Positions 1 to 13,400 of a stretch of DNA of 64,000 bases are shown piece by piece (positions within the stretch are counted from its first letter, which is position 1; each line of letters begins with the position of its first letter). The notes under the pieces are model-generated. The model had not been told where the DNA came from, ran no database searches, and saw only the letters and a program-made list of their open reading frames with translations. The position numbers were made by a program, and so were the translations under genes. This DNA comes from Tenodera sinensis (lineage: Eukaryota > Arthropoda > Insecta > Mantodea > Mantidae), in the NCBI GenBank assembly GCA_030765045.1, contig CM060972.1, positions 60,279,773 to 60,343,772 on the forward strand. Reading direction: 5' to 3'.

Positions 1-539
1 TCTACTCATGTAGATTGCTTATCAACTTGTAAACTCAACATTCAAATCAGGCACATCCAGAGCGTTGCATGGTTAGTCTTACTAACTTATTTGTTGTAAA
101 TGTTTATGCCATTAACTTTGCAAGACAAAGGAAACAGAGACCAGAGAAAATGAGCAGATGTATGACTAAACCGAGTAATCCTTTCACAGAATAGGGTTGT
201 CACATTCGAGGTAATGTTCCAATACTAAACATACTGCAGGATGAGGTTAATATTCTATATTAACATTATACAATTACTGCTCCTCATATCTCATTCACAC
301 AAGTACAGATTAGTTGCATTTCACATGCAGTTCTCATATTATCAACATTAGGAACGCTACATCCAAATATTTTTGTCTTAATGATGCTATCCTTAGAATC
401 TAGTACAAGAGGTGTAAGAAGTACTATTGACTATTTCACATACACAAAACAGACCAATTATGCTGTAACATGTAAGAGTTTTCCGAAGTGCAGAAGTCAG
501 TACTGAGTATCGATTGCTAATCATGGAAACAAGGTTCAA
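1..539. other. Intronic stretch, nothing recognised
   Basis: A+T-rich sequence with only short chance frames on both strands and no repeat shared with the rest of the window that I could see. It may include decayed 5' sequence of the LINE that follows. Confidence 0.5.
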
Positions 540-1054
540 AACTCCAAGGAAAGAAGAGAAATAAAATTTACTAAAACTAAGATCAGAGAACTTGAGAAAA
601 AAGAAAAGGAAGAATACACAAAGAAACTGGTGGAAAGGCTCAGTGAGACAGAGAGGAAAGAAAGGAGATATTTGGGACATAGAAGACAGAGAATACTAAA
701 AGAAACCATCAACAAAACAGCAAAAGAAATATGTGGACTGGCTAATATTAGTAATGAAAGGAAAAATACCGAATAGTGGAATGATGCTGCGAAAGATATA
801 ATAAAAGAAAAAAAGAATGCATGGAAGAAATTTATGACTAACAGAGGTAGATTGATTAGAATATGTACAAAAAAGGAACAAAGCCAAAATAGAAGTAGAG
901 AGCAAAAACTGAAACATGGGAAAATTTTGGAAAGGAAATTGTAGATAACTCACTCAAATTGAAAAAAGTTTTTGGCAGATGGTCAAAAATTTAAAAGGGG
1001 CATATGAAAAACAAATATGGAATATTATGGATAACAACAATAACAATAATGATG

Positions 1055-1118
<64 letters not shown>

Positions 1119-1141
1119 CGATGATAATGATAATGATGATG

Positions 1142-1209
<68 letters not shown>

Positions 1210-2790
1210 GAAACAAAAGCAATATTAAAGGTCTGAAAAGAATACTATGGAAATATATTTTTTTCGGAAAAGACATACCTGTAGTTGAAACATACAATAG
1301 AAATAACAATAGACAGGAGCAGGAAAATGAAGGGGAGGTAGAAATATCAGCAGAAATAGAATGTGCCATTCAAAGACTGAGTAGTGGGAAATCTGCAGGA
1401 AATGATGGCGTAACACCAGAATTGATTAAATATGGAGGAAAAGTTAAATAATTGATTATTTAGACAGACATGTAGACAAAAGAAAACTCCAAAAGATTGG
1501 GAGAGAAACATAATACCCATACACAAAAAGAGCTCTGCAGTTAAATGTGAAAATTACCGAGCTATATGCCTATCATCAGTAGTAATGAAACTGCATTCAA
1601 GAATACTGGAAAACAAATTGAGGAAGGTAATGCAAGAAAATATGGAGGAAGAACAAAGTGCCTTCAGGCCACTACACAGACACAGGACCATATATTCAAG
1701 TCGAGGATAGTAAAAGATAAAATGATGAGTATAGAGAGGAAACTACATCTGCTTTTAGAGACCTGAAATCAGCATTTGACAGAGTACCTAGGGAACAACT
1801 GTAGAAAGCCCTAGGAGATGAGGGCTAAAGAAGATAAAATGTCTATATAATAAAGTGACAGGAGTAGTAAGAATAGCTGCCAAATCGGAAGAATTTGAAA
1901 TGAATAGAGGAGTAAAACAAGGGGACAGCTTGAGTCCATTACTGCTTATTATATACATGGACAAAATACTTTTAACAATGTAACAGAAGAACCAGACAAG
2001 TGAAAATACAAAGTTGGAATATAAGACCAGTACACTCTAGTTTATGCAGATGACATTGGTAACAGCCAATAGTGAAGAACTACAGAGTTCCGTAATAGAG
2101 TGGGCCAATACATGTAAAGATAGAGGCATGAAAGTAAATGTAAATAAAAGCAAAGTAATACAGGTAACAAAAGGGGCACAAAGAAGAATAAATTTGAATG
2201 GAACAGAGAAACTATGGAGCAAATTGAGAACTTTGAATATTTAGGGACAATCTTCAATTCAAAGGAAAAAAATAGATACAGAAATAAATCAGAATAAATA
2301 AGGCAAACCAAATCTATTACCAAATCAAACACTAATAGGAAGAAAGGAAATTAAAAATGATACCAAAATGTGAATATATAACACAGTTTATCTCCCAACA
2401 CTTCTTTATGGCTCAGAAAGCTGGACAGTATTGTCAAAACACGAAAATAGAATTACAAGCACAGAAATAAAGTATTAATGGAAATGTGTAGGGAAAACCA
2501 GAAGGAGCAGAATAAGAATAAGAAACTGTCAACTAAGGAATATCCTTAATCAAGAACCAGAAATGAAAAAGACAAGAGTTTCAAGATGGTTTGGACACGA
2601 GAAGGAAACCGAAACAGGTATGGGAGGCCAGAGGGGAAGGAAGAAGAGGGAGACGGTAATCAAGAATAGAATAGTGATTATGTGGAGAAAATAGTGAATA
2701 AGAAAGGAAAGACTGAGGGAAGCTAAACAACTAGCTAGGGATAGGACAAAATATAGGAAATGGATCATGACTGGCTGAGGAAATCTAATG
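540..2790 (+). mobile_element. Decayed LINE (non-LTR retrotransposon), RTE-like
   Basis: Frames interrupted by many stops and shifts can be followed in order on the plus strand. First comes a Lys/Glu-rich segment typical of the endonuclease-RT linker (from about 550). Then come a SGKSAGNDGVTPELIKYGG-type block (about 1380-1436), NWERNIIPIHKKSS and NYRAICLSS (1495-1575), GVKQGDSLSPLL (about 1910-1950), YADDIG (about 2043-2062) and a terminal RWFGH block (about 2585). These are reverse-transcriptase motifs in the order usual for RTE or related LINEs. The element no longer encodes a protein. A long AAT microsatellite interrupts it. Clade assignment is tentative. Confidence 0.72.
1030..1206. repeat. 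(AAT)n microsatellite
   Basis: Nearly perfect ATT/AAT triplets with a short interruption of GAT triplets at about 1117-1143. It lies within the decayed LINE, and reads as poly-Asn, poly-Ile or poly-Tyr in the three useful frames, so none of those frames is a real gene. Confidence 0.97.
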
Positions 2791-3029
2791 CTCGAAAGGG
2801 TAAGGGACGTTTTAGTTGCTAATATTTAATATTTGATTTACACTGATTCACCCTCAATAGCTTCATTTCTTTTGTTGCATTCACAATACAGTAATTTTAA
2901 AAAGCTTACCATTCCTTGGGCTAATAAAAAATTTACAAGCACTTTTAAGAAACCTGCAATAATTTTGGTTCAAGATAAATATAATAAACAATTTGCTAAG
3001 TTCTTCTAAAAAGATCAAATTTCAATTTA

Positions 3030-4301
3030 CGAGGGGGTGTCAAAAAATAACTGGAATTATTTTTTTGCATTTTAAAGCGCCTGCGCATGAGATGGGTGTT
3101 GGTACTACTGGAGAGGTCTGACCTTGAGTGACAAAATGGCATACACATCATTGCCTGGAGGTGCTCAGTTGGAGGGTAGCAGGAGAAGAGTGCGGCTGTG
3201 TTTACTGCACCCAACATGGATCTCAAGTTGCAGCAGCACACATCAATTAGATTTTGCGTTCTTCTTGACAAAACTGCATCACAAACATTGGAAATGTTGC
3301 AGCAAGCCTACAAAGAGCAAGCAATGGGGAAAACCCAAGTGTTTGAATGGTATAAACGATTTCAGGAGTGTAAAAATGACCTTGAGGATGCTCCACGTTC
3401 CGGAAGACCGTCAGCTTCGAAAACAAACTTCAATGTCAACACAACTGATGTCATGTTGCAGGAAGAGTGTCGTTTATCATTGACAAAAATTGCCGAGATT
3501 ATGAATAGATCAGCTGAAGACAGTGTACGAAATGTTCTGGGGTATAGAAAAGTTGCAGCAAAGTGGGTGCCTTGTGTGCTCAGTGATGAACAGAAGGCTG
3601 ATAGTGTGATGGCATTTTAGTGGAAGGGAAGGCTTCAGTGAGAACCAGATTTTTTAGACAAAGTCTTCACATGCGATGAATCCTGGTTTCATCATTTTGA
3701 CCCAGAGACAAAGCAGGAAGGTACCCAATGGAAACATCCTTCAAGTCCAAGACCCAAAAAGGTGAAAGTTCAACCAAGTGCAGGAAAAGTGATGCATTTG
3801 TTTTTTTCGACAAGCAAGGCAATGTTTATGATCATGTGGTGGATAAGCAACATACTGTTACTGCAAATTACTATTGTGAGGTACTGAAGGGGCCATTAAG
3901 GAGGAAAATTGCAGCAATGTTGCTCAAATGGGATGGATAATGTCCCCGCTCATCGCGCCATCAAGATTCAGGAAACAATCACTGAATTAGGCATTGAGGT
4001 GATGCCACATCCACCTTATTCACCGGACCTAGCCCCGTGTGACTTCCACCTATTTCCTGCGGTAAAAAAAGAGCTTTGGGGTCATCATTTTCAGTGATCA
4101 TGAGCTAAACAAAATTTCAGGTGTGCTCAACAGACTATCAAAAAGAGACTTCAGGAAGTGTTTTGAAAATTGGACTGAACACTGGAATCGTTGTATTGTG
4201 TCCGTGGGAGAATACTTTGAAGGTGTGTAATAGAATTTGAATAAAGGTGTGCAGCATTTTCCAGTAAAAAAAAATTCTGGTTATTTTTTGACACCCCCTC
4301 A
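3030..4301 (+). mobile_element. mariner transposon, complete ends
   Basis: The ends are inverted repeats: gagggggtgtcaaaaaataa at the left (from 3031) and its complement at 4282-4300, with two mismatches over about 27 bp. The element is bordered by TA on both sides (3028-3029 and 4302-4303), the normal mariner target-site duplication. The length of 1272 bp is that of a full mariner. It landed inside a Penelope-like fragment, and the two halves of that fragment flank it. Confidence 0.9.
3216..4230 (+). pseudogene. mariner transposase, frameshifted
   Basis: The frame starting MDLKLQQHTSIRFCVLLD carries the N-terminal mariner helix-turn-helix (QVFEWYKRFQ, DAPRSGRPS). Later frames contain TCDESWFHHFDPETK, DNVPAHRA and PPYSPDLAPCDFHLFP, that is, the D...D...D(34)D catalytic blocks, and finish at GEYFEGV. 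At least three frame changes and an in-frame stop (about 3619) break it, so it is a dead copy of a DD34D mariner transposase. Confidence 0.9.
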
Positions 4302-4760
4302 TATCAAAGGTCTGGTATTTATCAATTTAACTGAACTGTGACAAGGTTTACATGGTAAAAATAAACTTCATTTGGAAATCAGAATTAAAAAACATTGCAG
4401 AAATATTAAGCATAAGCAAATAAATAAATCAGCTGTGGCAGATCATTTATGGTCATTTATCATTTAATCATGAAATAAATACTGAGGTTAAATTATTAAA
4501 ACAAATAAATGAACCCATACATTTAATGGTTTGGGGAAAGATACTCATTTTGAAGAATAAAGACTGCATAATGAATTTTGAAATATTGCCCATTGATTCG
4601 GCCAACAAATGTTTCACTTTCAGTAGTAGATAATACAACAGGAAAAAATCTGTTACCTAGCATCCATAATGAATGACTCCACTGATGATGTAACTGAGTC
4701 GTAAAACTGGTCTAAAATTGGAAATACTTCACAATTACCAAAAATAAGTTTAGTCCCTCA

Positions 4761-6640
4761 ATATTTATTTGTATTTGTTGATTAAAACTGCTTCACTATC
4801 AATAGCTTCAGTTTTATTCATTGTATTCACATCTTGGTGTGTAGTATAGATGAACTTTTAGCGTAAATGTCCACTGAAGGGAATCATAATTACTCAGTAA
4901 ATGAACGTTTTAAAACTCTAAGTTTCTCATATAAATGAGTACAACACAGACTATGAGCAATTAAACCATCTTACAAATCACAGGAGAAAGCGCCTTAGTA
5001 TGTCAAGGTTGATGGTAACAAGTCTCCAAAACATGTTCATGAGTAGAGTAGAAAGCCCAAAGTGAAATTAAAGTAATAAAAACCTCCACATTTTTATATA
5101 TAAAGCAACAGCCAATTGCAAGAGATGGTTGAACAGCTGAGCCAATATAATGGCCTACAAAGTGACCACTGACAAAAGTGATAATGTAATTTATTTATTT
5201 ATTTGTGATAATGTAAGTTTATCCTGATCATCCAGAGACTCCATATGCGCAAGTGAGGAGAAATTAGGAGACATGACTGGAGTGGTGGTGAACAAGCAAG
5301 TGAATGTCAGAACTCAGGCAGTCACATGCACAAGAAATGTATGTTAACATACTGTAAACAATTATTGTGTGGTTATCACAGTCAGAGCAAGTAGTGTACT
5401 AATCCCCATTTCTCCTAATATGCAAGTGGGTAGGCCTCTGCTATTGCACATCTATGCTTCAGGAGTGGGGGGAGTGTCATGACGAACTGGATGGTATGTA
5501 CAGCATGATTATTTAGCTCCAACCCTGCTTAGCTGTATGCACAGTAGTTGTGACTAGTCCACTATCTTCTGGGAGGGGTTTTGGGTCAGCAGTAGCAGAG
5601 TTCCAAGCATGTGCACAATGCAGGTAACAACAGCAGGCAAGGAAAATACTGCCAGCCTTTGTCCCCCACCCTACTCTAACTTCTCCTCCTCTGCGTTTTT
5701 GCAGGATCAGGTCTAAATAATCAAGCTGTACATGTAGCAAAATGAACTAGAGCTAGCTACCTGGTTAAAGGATGTTAAACTCAAAAAAAGCACTATCGTC
5801 ACAATTTGTTTTGCTAAGGTTATTTTTACACATATTCTACTGATTCGTGGCCCATGATCTTACTCACAAAGGTAGTTAGTCACTCAACACAAAGTCAGAA
5901 AATCTGATAACAGACAGCAGACTGATTATGCAATGAGAATCACTTTCTGCTTTGTTAGTTTATGCTTGGCATGTACAAACTCGAAAGGTTGGACCTTACA
6001 AACTACTAGATTTATGTTTAATTCAATGCTTACTTTTATGTTAATATGATTCATTGTAAATGGTTCCATTATAATATGTGTTATCTAGCTTTTAAGTTTA
6101 TGTAATGCTTATGTTTGATTTTCTTTGTGATTAGGGGCTATCACCACAGCAATCTATTATCAAACTATTACTTGGGTTTCACGCCATATACTTGGATTAC
6201 AGCCACCTTTTTTCTCACTAGAGGTAAATCACACCTACTTTAAAAGTATATTCGATCATCTACATAAATATTAACCTCCATGGTTAAAGTCTACTCCATG
6301 CATGGGTCAAACTGACTCATTGTATAAATTTCTCCTACATTGTAGTTTTAACTCCTCCACCACCTCTCCTACACGCCCATTGGCTGCCAAGCACCCCCCC
6401 CCCCCCCATTTTTATTTATCTTAGTCCCTTAAATTGTGTCAGTGATGGAATCATGTCACATAACAAAGTAAAAAGATACTTCAAAGTTGAATGGAAATAA
6501 CTACTCTGTGTTCCTAGTAAAAATATAGCTTTGTGCCTGCTATATTCCCCACCCCCTCCCCAAAGCACGTATGTAACGTCATCACAACCACAAAACTAAT
6601 ATATCATGTTTATATTCGGTTTCGCATTGAAACTTATGTA
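4761..6640. other. Intronic stretch, no gene seen
   Basis: A+T-rich with short chance frames only. It contains a run of 12 C at about 6397-6409. No protein motif, TIR pair or tRNA-like box was recognised. Confidence 0.5.
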
Positions 6641-6679
6641 CCTTGTTTGTTAAGACACATGTATACATAAACAATATAA

Positions 6680-8400
6680 ATAAGTACACAATGGTTTACC
6701 ACAAGGTGAGTACTCAGCAAAACACTTAATATATTTTATTAATGATCTGCCACAAGAAACAAGAATCAGGCATGAAGTATGCACTATTTGCCGATGACTT
6801 ATTTTTTGGCTTTTTGGCCAAATTACTAAGAATACAGAACTAGAAAGAAACATGCAACAATTTTTAACCAACCTACAAAAGTGGACCAAAGAAAATTTAA
6901 TGATTAATACCACAAAATCAAGTTACCAAATCTTTTCACTATGGGGAAAAAAACCATTAAAACTAGAACTACATTTTGAGGGTCAACAATTACCAGAAAC
7001 AAAGGAAGTAAAATATTTGAGTGTCATATTCAATAACAAACTTACATGGAGCAAACAAATAGCAAATGTAATACAAACAGCAGAAAGGTGCCTTTCACTG
7101 TTAAAACATCTAGCAAGAATGAAGTGGGGTTGTCCCAGAGCAAGTCTTAACATGACATAAAATGTACCTATAAAGTCATTATTTACTGCAGCGAAGTTCT
7201 TGTAACTGCAAATATTTAACAAAAAACTTTCAGAACCAAAGTCTGAGACTAATTACAGGTGCTATCAAAACCACACCAATACCAGCTATGGAAATACTAA
7301 CCAATACCCCACTGAATATGAACTAGAAAAAGCAGCTCTTATTCAACACGAAAAGTTGATCAGACACCCATTCAATACATGGAACATGAGAAATTTTACA
7401 CATACACTAAAGACTCGGGAGTGCTTTCTTTCCAAAATTCAAGGCATCAAGAAGAATGTAGACCTTCCTAATTCAAAGGAAAACTTCATATATAAAGCCA
7501 ATCTGACTCAAATATGAGACATCACATATTTACACATGACAGAAGAAGTTAAGAAAAGTGATACTTCAACTGTTCTAAAATTGCCATTAGACATACTCCA
7601 TACTAGGTTTCCAGAACATGAATGGCTTCATATTTATACTGATGGATCACTGATATTAAACCAAGATGGAGCAGGAGTTGGAGTCACGTGTCATCTCTTT
7701 TCCTATTACAAATCTTTCAGTTATGGAACTACAAACTTTGAGGGAGAAATTGAAGCAATTCTACATCTTTTGTATAGAATTTCACATTTTCATCAAGCAG
7801 TTATTCTCTCGGTTTCCAGGGCAGCAATTACTTCCAAGTTGTCACCAAAATGTCAAACAATTATAGAATGTTGGAAAATCCTTACTCACCTAACACCACT
7901 TCAAAAGCACCTAGTTTTCCAATGGGTACCGGCTCACTGTGGACTGAGTGGTAATGACAAAGCTAATTTTCTTGCAAAAAATGGTACCAGTAGTGTACAG
8001 AAATCTATAGTTAATCTACCATTTTATGCAGCTAAAAGATTAGTCAACTTTGAATTCAGAAAAATTATTGCAAAATATTACTATGAAAAATCAAAAACAA
8101 AAGATGGGCACTACCACACATTCAAATGGTAATTCCTGAGTATCCTTGAAAAACGGCAGTTGCCGTTCAGGTTGATTATGGGACATAATTGTCAGGTAAA
8201 ACATTTGAACAGAGTTGGTATATATTCTTCGCCACTCTGTCCTCTATGTGATCTGCAAGAAGAAATGGACCAAGACCACCTTCAAATATGCCCGGCCACT
8301 TATAGTGCCCCATCCATCTGTGAAAAATATTGGAGAGCAAGAGGATTAATAATTAAAGTTATCGTTCTAGGAATAAACATTGATTAGTCTCGTGTTTTTG
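6680..8400 (+). mobile_element. LINE 3' part with RT end and RNase H domain
   Basis: Successive plus-strand frames give GLPQG-like and FINDLP (about 6690-6760), a damaged catalytic-box region, then KEVKYLSVIFNNKLTWSKQI (about 7000-7070), the thumb-like part of a LINE reverse transcriptase. After several breaks, a 198-codon frame at 7536-8132 contains HIYTDGSL, NFEGEIEAI and WVPAHCGLSGNDKANFLAK, a type-I RNase H. The final frame ends with CPLCDLQEEMDQDHLQICP, a CCHC-like tail. RNase H after RT suggests an I/Jockey-group LINE. The usual Asp in the third RNase H block (ILSDSQ in relatives) reads SVS here, so the enzyme would be dead. Confidence 0.75.
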
Positions 8401-8499
8401 TTTACAGTATGCTCCAACTTCTAACCTTGCCCACGTGTTATTTCTTTTCATTAAATAGTAGTTTATGAAAATGTACTCTTTCTTCAAGGCATTATCATC

Positions 8500-9860
8500 T
8501 GAGTAAGTGCGTGATCAAATAATTTTTTTTCACAAAGTCAGGAACTCATGGCCAAAGCGTGCAATACTAGCACACATACTGTGAAGCACATTGTGAAAGC
8601 GGACAAAACATTAACACAGAAATTTGCAAACCTTATTTTAATCCCCAGGAAAGCATACCAGAAAGTTTAAAAAAAAAAAAAATTTAGATGAGTTTGAAAA
8701 ACACGTACTTCACCACACAATATATGAAATGTGTGACAATGGTGAATATCCTACTATTAAAAGGCTGGTTCATGTTATGAGGGAAAAGACATATGGGTTC
8801 CTCAACTTCAATCTAAATGGACGTAAATTCTTGCTAGAAAGGGACGGTATTGTTGCTGCTAAAATACAATTTTTGAGAACTATGCATAGCTTAAGGAGTC
8901 TGAAGATATACACTCCATTTTTTATATTGAAGAGACATGGGTAAATCAGAATCACTGTAAGCAAAACACATGGCAAGATTCGACAAGAGGTGGACTCAAG
9001 ATACCTGTAGGAAAAGAAAACAGGCTTAATTTATTATGTAGGTTCTGCATGAACAGGATTCATTACTGAAAGCAAGTGGGTTTTCCGTTCAGATCAAGCA
9101 ATAAAAATGTTAATCATTCTGAAATGAATGCAAATTCTTACATAGAATAACTCAAACTTTTAAATTTTTTATAAGAGGGGTCAATTATCTTCATCAATAA
9201 TGAAGGTTACCATTCTAAAATCTTAGATAATCCTCCCTCTATTAATTCCACAAAGCAAGTTATTCAGGACTGGCTGATATGTAATAATATAGTATTCCAC
9301 CCTTCTAAAACTAAAGCAAAATTGTTAGAAAACGTAAATCAGTACACAACTTAAGATAAAAGTATGAGGCAGATAAAATTGTATTAAAAAACAGGCACCA
9401 AATTATTCTTTCTTAGAAGTTTGAAAACAGTGTTGTTATAATGAATTTAATCTAAAAGGTGAGTCAATTAATAACACTAATATAAGTGTTGTTTAGTGTT
9501 ATTATTTGACTCACCTTTTAGATTAAACCAAATTATTAATTTACCTCCTTTATCATTACCGGTGCAACCCCATAGAATTTATTTGGGTTAAGGTAAAGGG
9601 GGAAGTCACTAAAGAAAACACCCCTTTTTGTCTTGCAGATGTTGAAAGACTTATGCATACTGCACTTGACAGTGACAAAACAAGACTAGGCTGCTTGTGT
9701 GGCTCACTGTGAAAAATTCCAGGAAGATTTCCATGAAGTAGCCCAAGATAACACTGCAAAAACTGATTATAAATCTGCAGGAAACCGATTCCAAATTAAG
9801 TGAGGATGAAGATGACAAGCTATCAACTCTTCTATCCTGATCACTTTCAGAAATTCAGGT
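8500..9860 (+). pseudogene. DDE transposase relic related to the copy at 47.5-49.1 kb
   Basis: A chain of plus-strand frames gives VLHHTIYEMCDNGEYPTIK, then FLLERDGIVAAKIQFLRTM (8729-8944). These are followed by IEETWVNQNH (first catalytic block, D changed to E), INNEGYHSK (DNAPYHS in relatives), QDWLICNNIVFHPSKTKAKL, and after 9540 CNPIEFIWVKVKGEV (the N-x-IExxWxxVK end block). The same order of blocks occurs in the long frame at 47521-48546, so both belong to one Tc1/mariner/IS630-like DDE family. Stops and shifts are frequent. A palindromic element at about 9405-9530 interrupts it just before the last catalytic block. Confidence 0.72.
9405..9530. repeat. Palindromic repeat element (family copy 1 of 3)
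   Basis: Arms taatctaaaaggtgagtcaa (9451-9470) and its near-complement near 9508-9528 form a hairpin around aacactaatataagtgttg. The tail ttctttcttagaagtttgaa just outside is shared with the copy at 49462 and, inverted, with the one at 36221. It splits a transposase relic. Confidence 0.75.
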
Positions 9861-10469
9861 ACATTTTCAGTAAACACATTGATATTAAATTTTACAGGTT
9901 ATAATGCTAAGTAGAAGCATCATTTACTACGTAAGTTTATGTTCTGACAATTTGTGATGCAATGAATGTTATTTTCCTTCTTTTTCTCTCCCAACCTTTC
10001 TTACTCTGGAGCAGCACTTGGTAGCAGTGCAGCCAAAGCATACATTTAGCTCAATACTATTCAAGTTCAGATAGTTCAAATGCACTATTTCAGTATCTCT
10101 GAACACTGTTTTACCTGTAAAACTATTTTGCTACCATAGCAATGGTTCTAATAATACAGTTAATCTTGTCATTTTACAACCTCAAAATGCTGTAGTTCTC
10201 TGCCTTATGTTTGTTCCAAGCCAAGCTTCTAGCTCTGAATGTTAATTTGACTCCTACTAGCTTTCTGCAGATGCAGTGGTGCAAGTCCTGTTGGTTCTCT
10301 GCATTCACAGAAAGCCAATGGCAGCCATGCCAACCAACATTTAGCAGATCTGGCAAGCTTATCAGAAAATTACAATATTGGAATCCTATTAATGTCCCTC
10401 AGTAACATGCTTTCCCGTATATATTTAGTTATAAACAACCTAGTCCTCAATGCACTAAATCTACATATA
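9861..10469. other. Intronic stretch, nothing recognised
   Basis: No coding frame, inverted repeat or tRNA-like signal recognised between the decayed DDE transposon and the next TIR transposon. Confidence 0.45.
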
Positions 10470-13400
10470 CAGGGTAAATCACCTGAAACTTGCACCGCAA
10501 ATATTTCGGAAATTTGAAAGTGCTATTGGTGTGCAATTTTCACAGCATTGATGGTAGTCAGGGACTCGTACATTTAGCCTATAAACAGATTTTAATAATA
10601 TTGAGAAAGTGTATTTTTTGAGCACGCATACAATTTTTTAAATGGTACAATGACTAGTTGCATCAACAGAATAAAGGTAGGGTACATTAGAATGTCAGTG
10701 ACATCTGTGCCAAGACTCTAGTGCAAGTAGTTTATGAGAAATCTTATTTTGAAACATTTATGCACCAACACTTGTACAACCTGTGATAGCACAAACTGAA
10801 GAAAAACAAAAGAGAATTACAACACTTCTGTGGATTCTGACAAGTAAAGAGAACATAGCCCTTAAAAATTTGTGTTCAAAATGACCACTGGCAGCTTCAA
10901 TACACGCTTCCAGTCTGCTATGGAAAGACTGCTGCACACGTTCTACCATTTCAGCCGAAACTTCAGAGCAGGCAGCAGTAACACGTTTCATATTGTCTGG
11001 TGTAGTTGGTACATCCTTGTCGACAGTGTCTTTCAGTCTTCCCCACAGAAAAGGGGTCAGATCTGATGAACAGGCTGGCCAAGGTGTAGGTCCTCATCTA
11101 ATCCAACGATTTGGAAACAATCCTGTAAGAAAACCCATACTATTTTGTGCACTATGGGCTGGACAGCCATTATGTTGGTACCACAGGTTCCTCCTAGTAT
11201 GCAAAGAAACGTCTTCTAGCATCTGCGGCAGATGGTCTGTCAGGAGACTGTGATACTTGTGCAAGTTCATGGTTCCTTTTTGAAAAAAGAGCCTATGAGC
11301 TGATGGTTCACTATCCCATACTACATGTTTAAACTCCATGGCTGCTGACATTCTGACAAAGCCAACGGGGATTGTCAACAGACCAGTAGTGTATGTTTCT
11401 GCGGTTTATCTGGCCATGATTAGAAAATGTTGCCTCATCACTAAACAAGATGCATGCAGCTCCTGGTGGAGAGATATGTGATAGGAATGGAACCTATGTC
11501 AATGGAGAATGCGAAGTACACTTGTCTGACTCATGCTGCTTCCAGGTGCGACTGTGCAGGAACTAATTTGAGGATTTACTGCAACAGCAACCAAAACAAT
11601 CTGCCTCTTCTCCAGTCACTTGTTTGCTTCTGTTACGTTTTCTAGGTGTTACAGTACCACTTTCACTTTATTTGTTGAAGAGGTTGATAAATAATTGCCA
11701 AGATGGTTGATATCTGTTGGGATACGTTTCCGCATACACTGTTTAAGAACGAACTGCATTCTTCCTACACTCTACATATACCATGAGCATGTGGGCTTTC
11801 TCTGCATTAGTAAACCCTATCTTCCACTCACATTTTACTGCTTGAAGTGTCAAATGAACTGACCAGAAAGTCACAATGCAATCAATGAACAGAAAACACT
11901 ATGTAAACATAGCAAATACAGTGACTGCCAGCTAACTTGGCGGGTGAGGCAGGATGCGCAGTAGCTCTTATTGATGTCAATCATGTTTACCAATGGCATT
12001 CAGTCTGTTGTTGGTTCTCGTACAGAGAAGGCTGTGTTCACCTTTTAAATATCAAAGTGTTTTTTTTGGTAGTGTAGTGGCCATATATGTTGAAATTGAT
12101 AGTTAAACACATAGTACTTGGTGCAAGTAATGGAAAAAAAGAAAAAGAAGCAGAGTTTTACACAATCCGACCAGGAATATAATACATAAGGTACATTCCT
12201 TCTTTAAGAGAGAGGTATCTGCTAGCGGGCCATTATGCAGCATTGTCAAATGTGGTGAATGCACAACTAAGGATTGCTGTGTGGGTCTTAGGACTGTGTA
12301 ACGAATATTTATCAGATCCCGTATTTCATTCCCCTGGCAAAAATAGGCAATGGCAGAAACCTGCAATTAGACTAGACAAGTTTGACTTAAGCAAGCTCAA
12401 TCTTAAAGTTTTATATTGTTATAATTAATGACTTCATTGTCAGAAATCCAGCATTAGCTAACAACAATATTGTTATAACACAGGAATTTCTTACAGCGAG
12501 AAAGAATTTGAGGTCTCTGCAATTTAAAATTGCTATTAACCAAGTTACTGCAGGTTTGCAAATTATTAGTGGCATAAATGTAATTTAGCGATATTGCCCA
12601 CTTGCATTAAAAATAATTTTTTGTTATTGAATAAAAAATTAAGATATATAAAACGTGCAAATTGGCTGTGCAGAGTTGTTTAAAGAATTTCAATAAAGAT
12701 ATAGTGATAATCAGAAACTTACAACATATTTGCATACAAGCACACTATTTGAAATACCATTAGAGCACATTACGTAACTCTTTATGCTATTTTCAAGATA
12801 AATGAATTGTTGCTTCCTATGATTTACTATTTTATAGGAATGAATCTCAAATGTTCTTGTCTTTCTAATCCCTTGTCTTTTAATAATGCATTTTGTAATA
12901 TGATTATCACATTTCTATTTGTGTAACTAAAGATAACGTTTACTGTAAGAAATTAAAAGCAATTAAGATTACAATGAAAGAAATATAATGAACACACTTT
13001 TTATATACAGGCATTATAATACTTTTATCGGGGTATATACAATTACAGGTATAACACACTGTTTCACCGGTTTGCTTTAATTGTTGAAAGGTATTATAGT
13101 TAGCTGTAGTATCAGAAACTTGCACCACATGCAACAATATGGCAATGCAGCAATACTAGCTCTGTCTCTGTCTGCGCAAGCAACCGCCAAGTTAGGTGCC
13201 GGTCGGTATAAGCAGGTTGAATGGAGCAAACAATTGTCTGGGTGGAAACTGTTCAAAATATGATTTCTCGTAAACCACTTGTACTAGAATTCTGCAACAA
13301 AGACCACTGACGTTCTAATTTACCCTACTTTTATTATGTTGATGTAACTAGTTATGTTGGCTCAAAAAACACTTTCTCCGTATTATTAAAATCTGTTTAT

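Larger units (their letters stand above)
2880..4760 (+). mobile_element. Penelope-like element fragment with GIY-YIG end, split by mariner
   Basis: Downstream of the mariner insertion, plus-strand frames give HLEIRIKKHCRNIKHKQ and SAVADHLWSF, matching the copy at 31925-32320, which has the fuller YIGKT...LETRIKEHFRNIK pattern. This is the C-terminal GIY-YIG endonuclease typical of Penelope-like retroelements. The few hundred bases before the mariner (from about 2880) probably belong to the same copy. Short similar sequences near 2822-2880 and 4750-4810 (containing caatagcttca) may be its flanking terminal repeats. CTGATGA at 4682, followed by gtcgtaaaac, could be a decayed hammerhead core. 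It is not coding. Confidence 0.6.

Noticed and set aside
1025..1369. Poly-Asn, poly-Ile and poly-Tyr reading frames
   Set aside because: Translation of an (AAT)n microsatellite in three frames.
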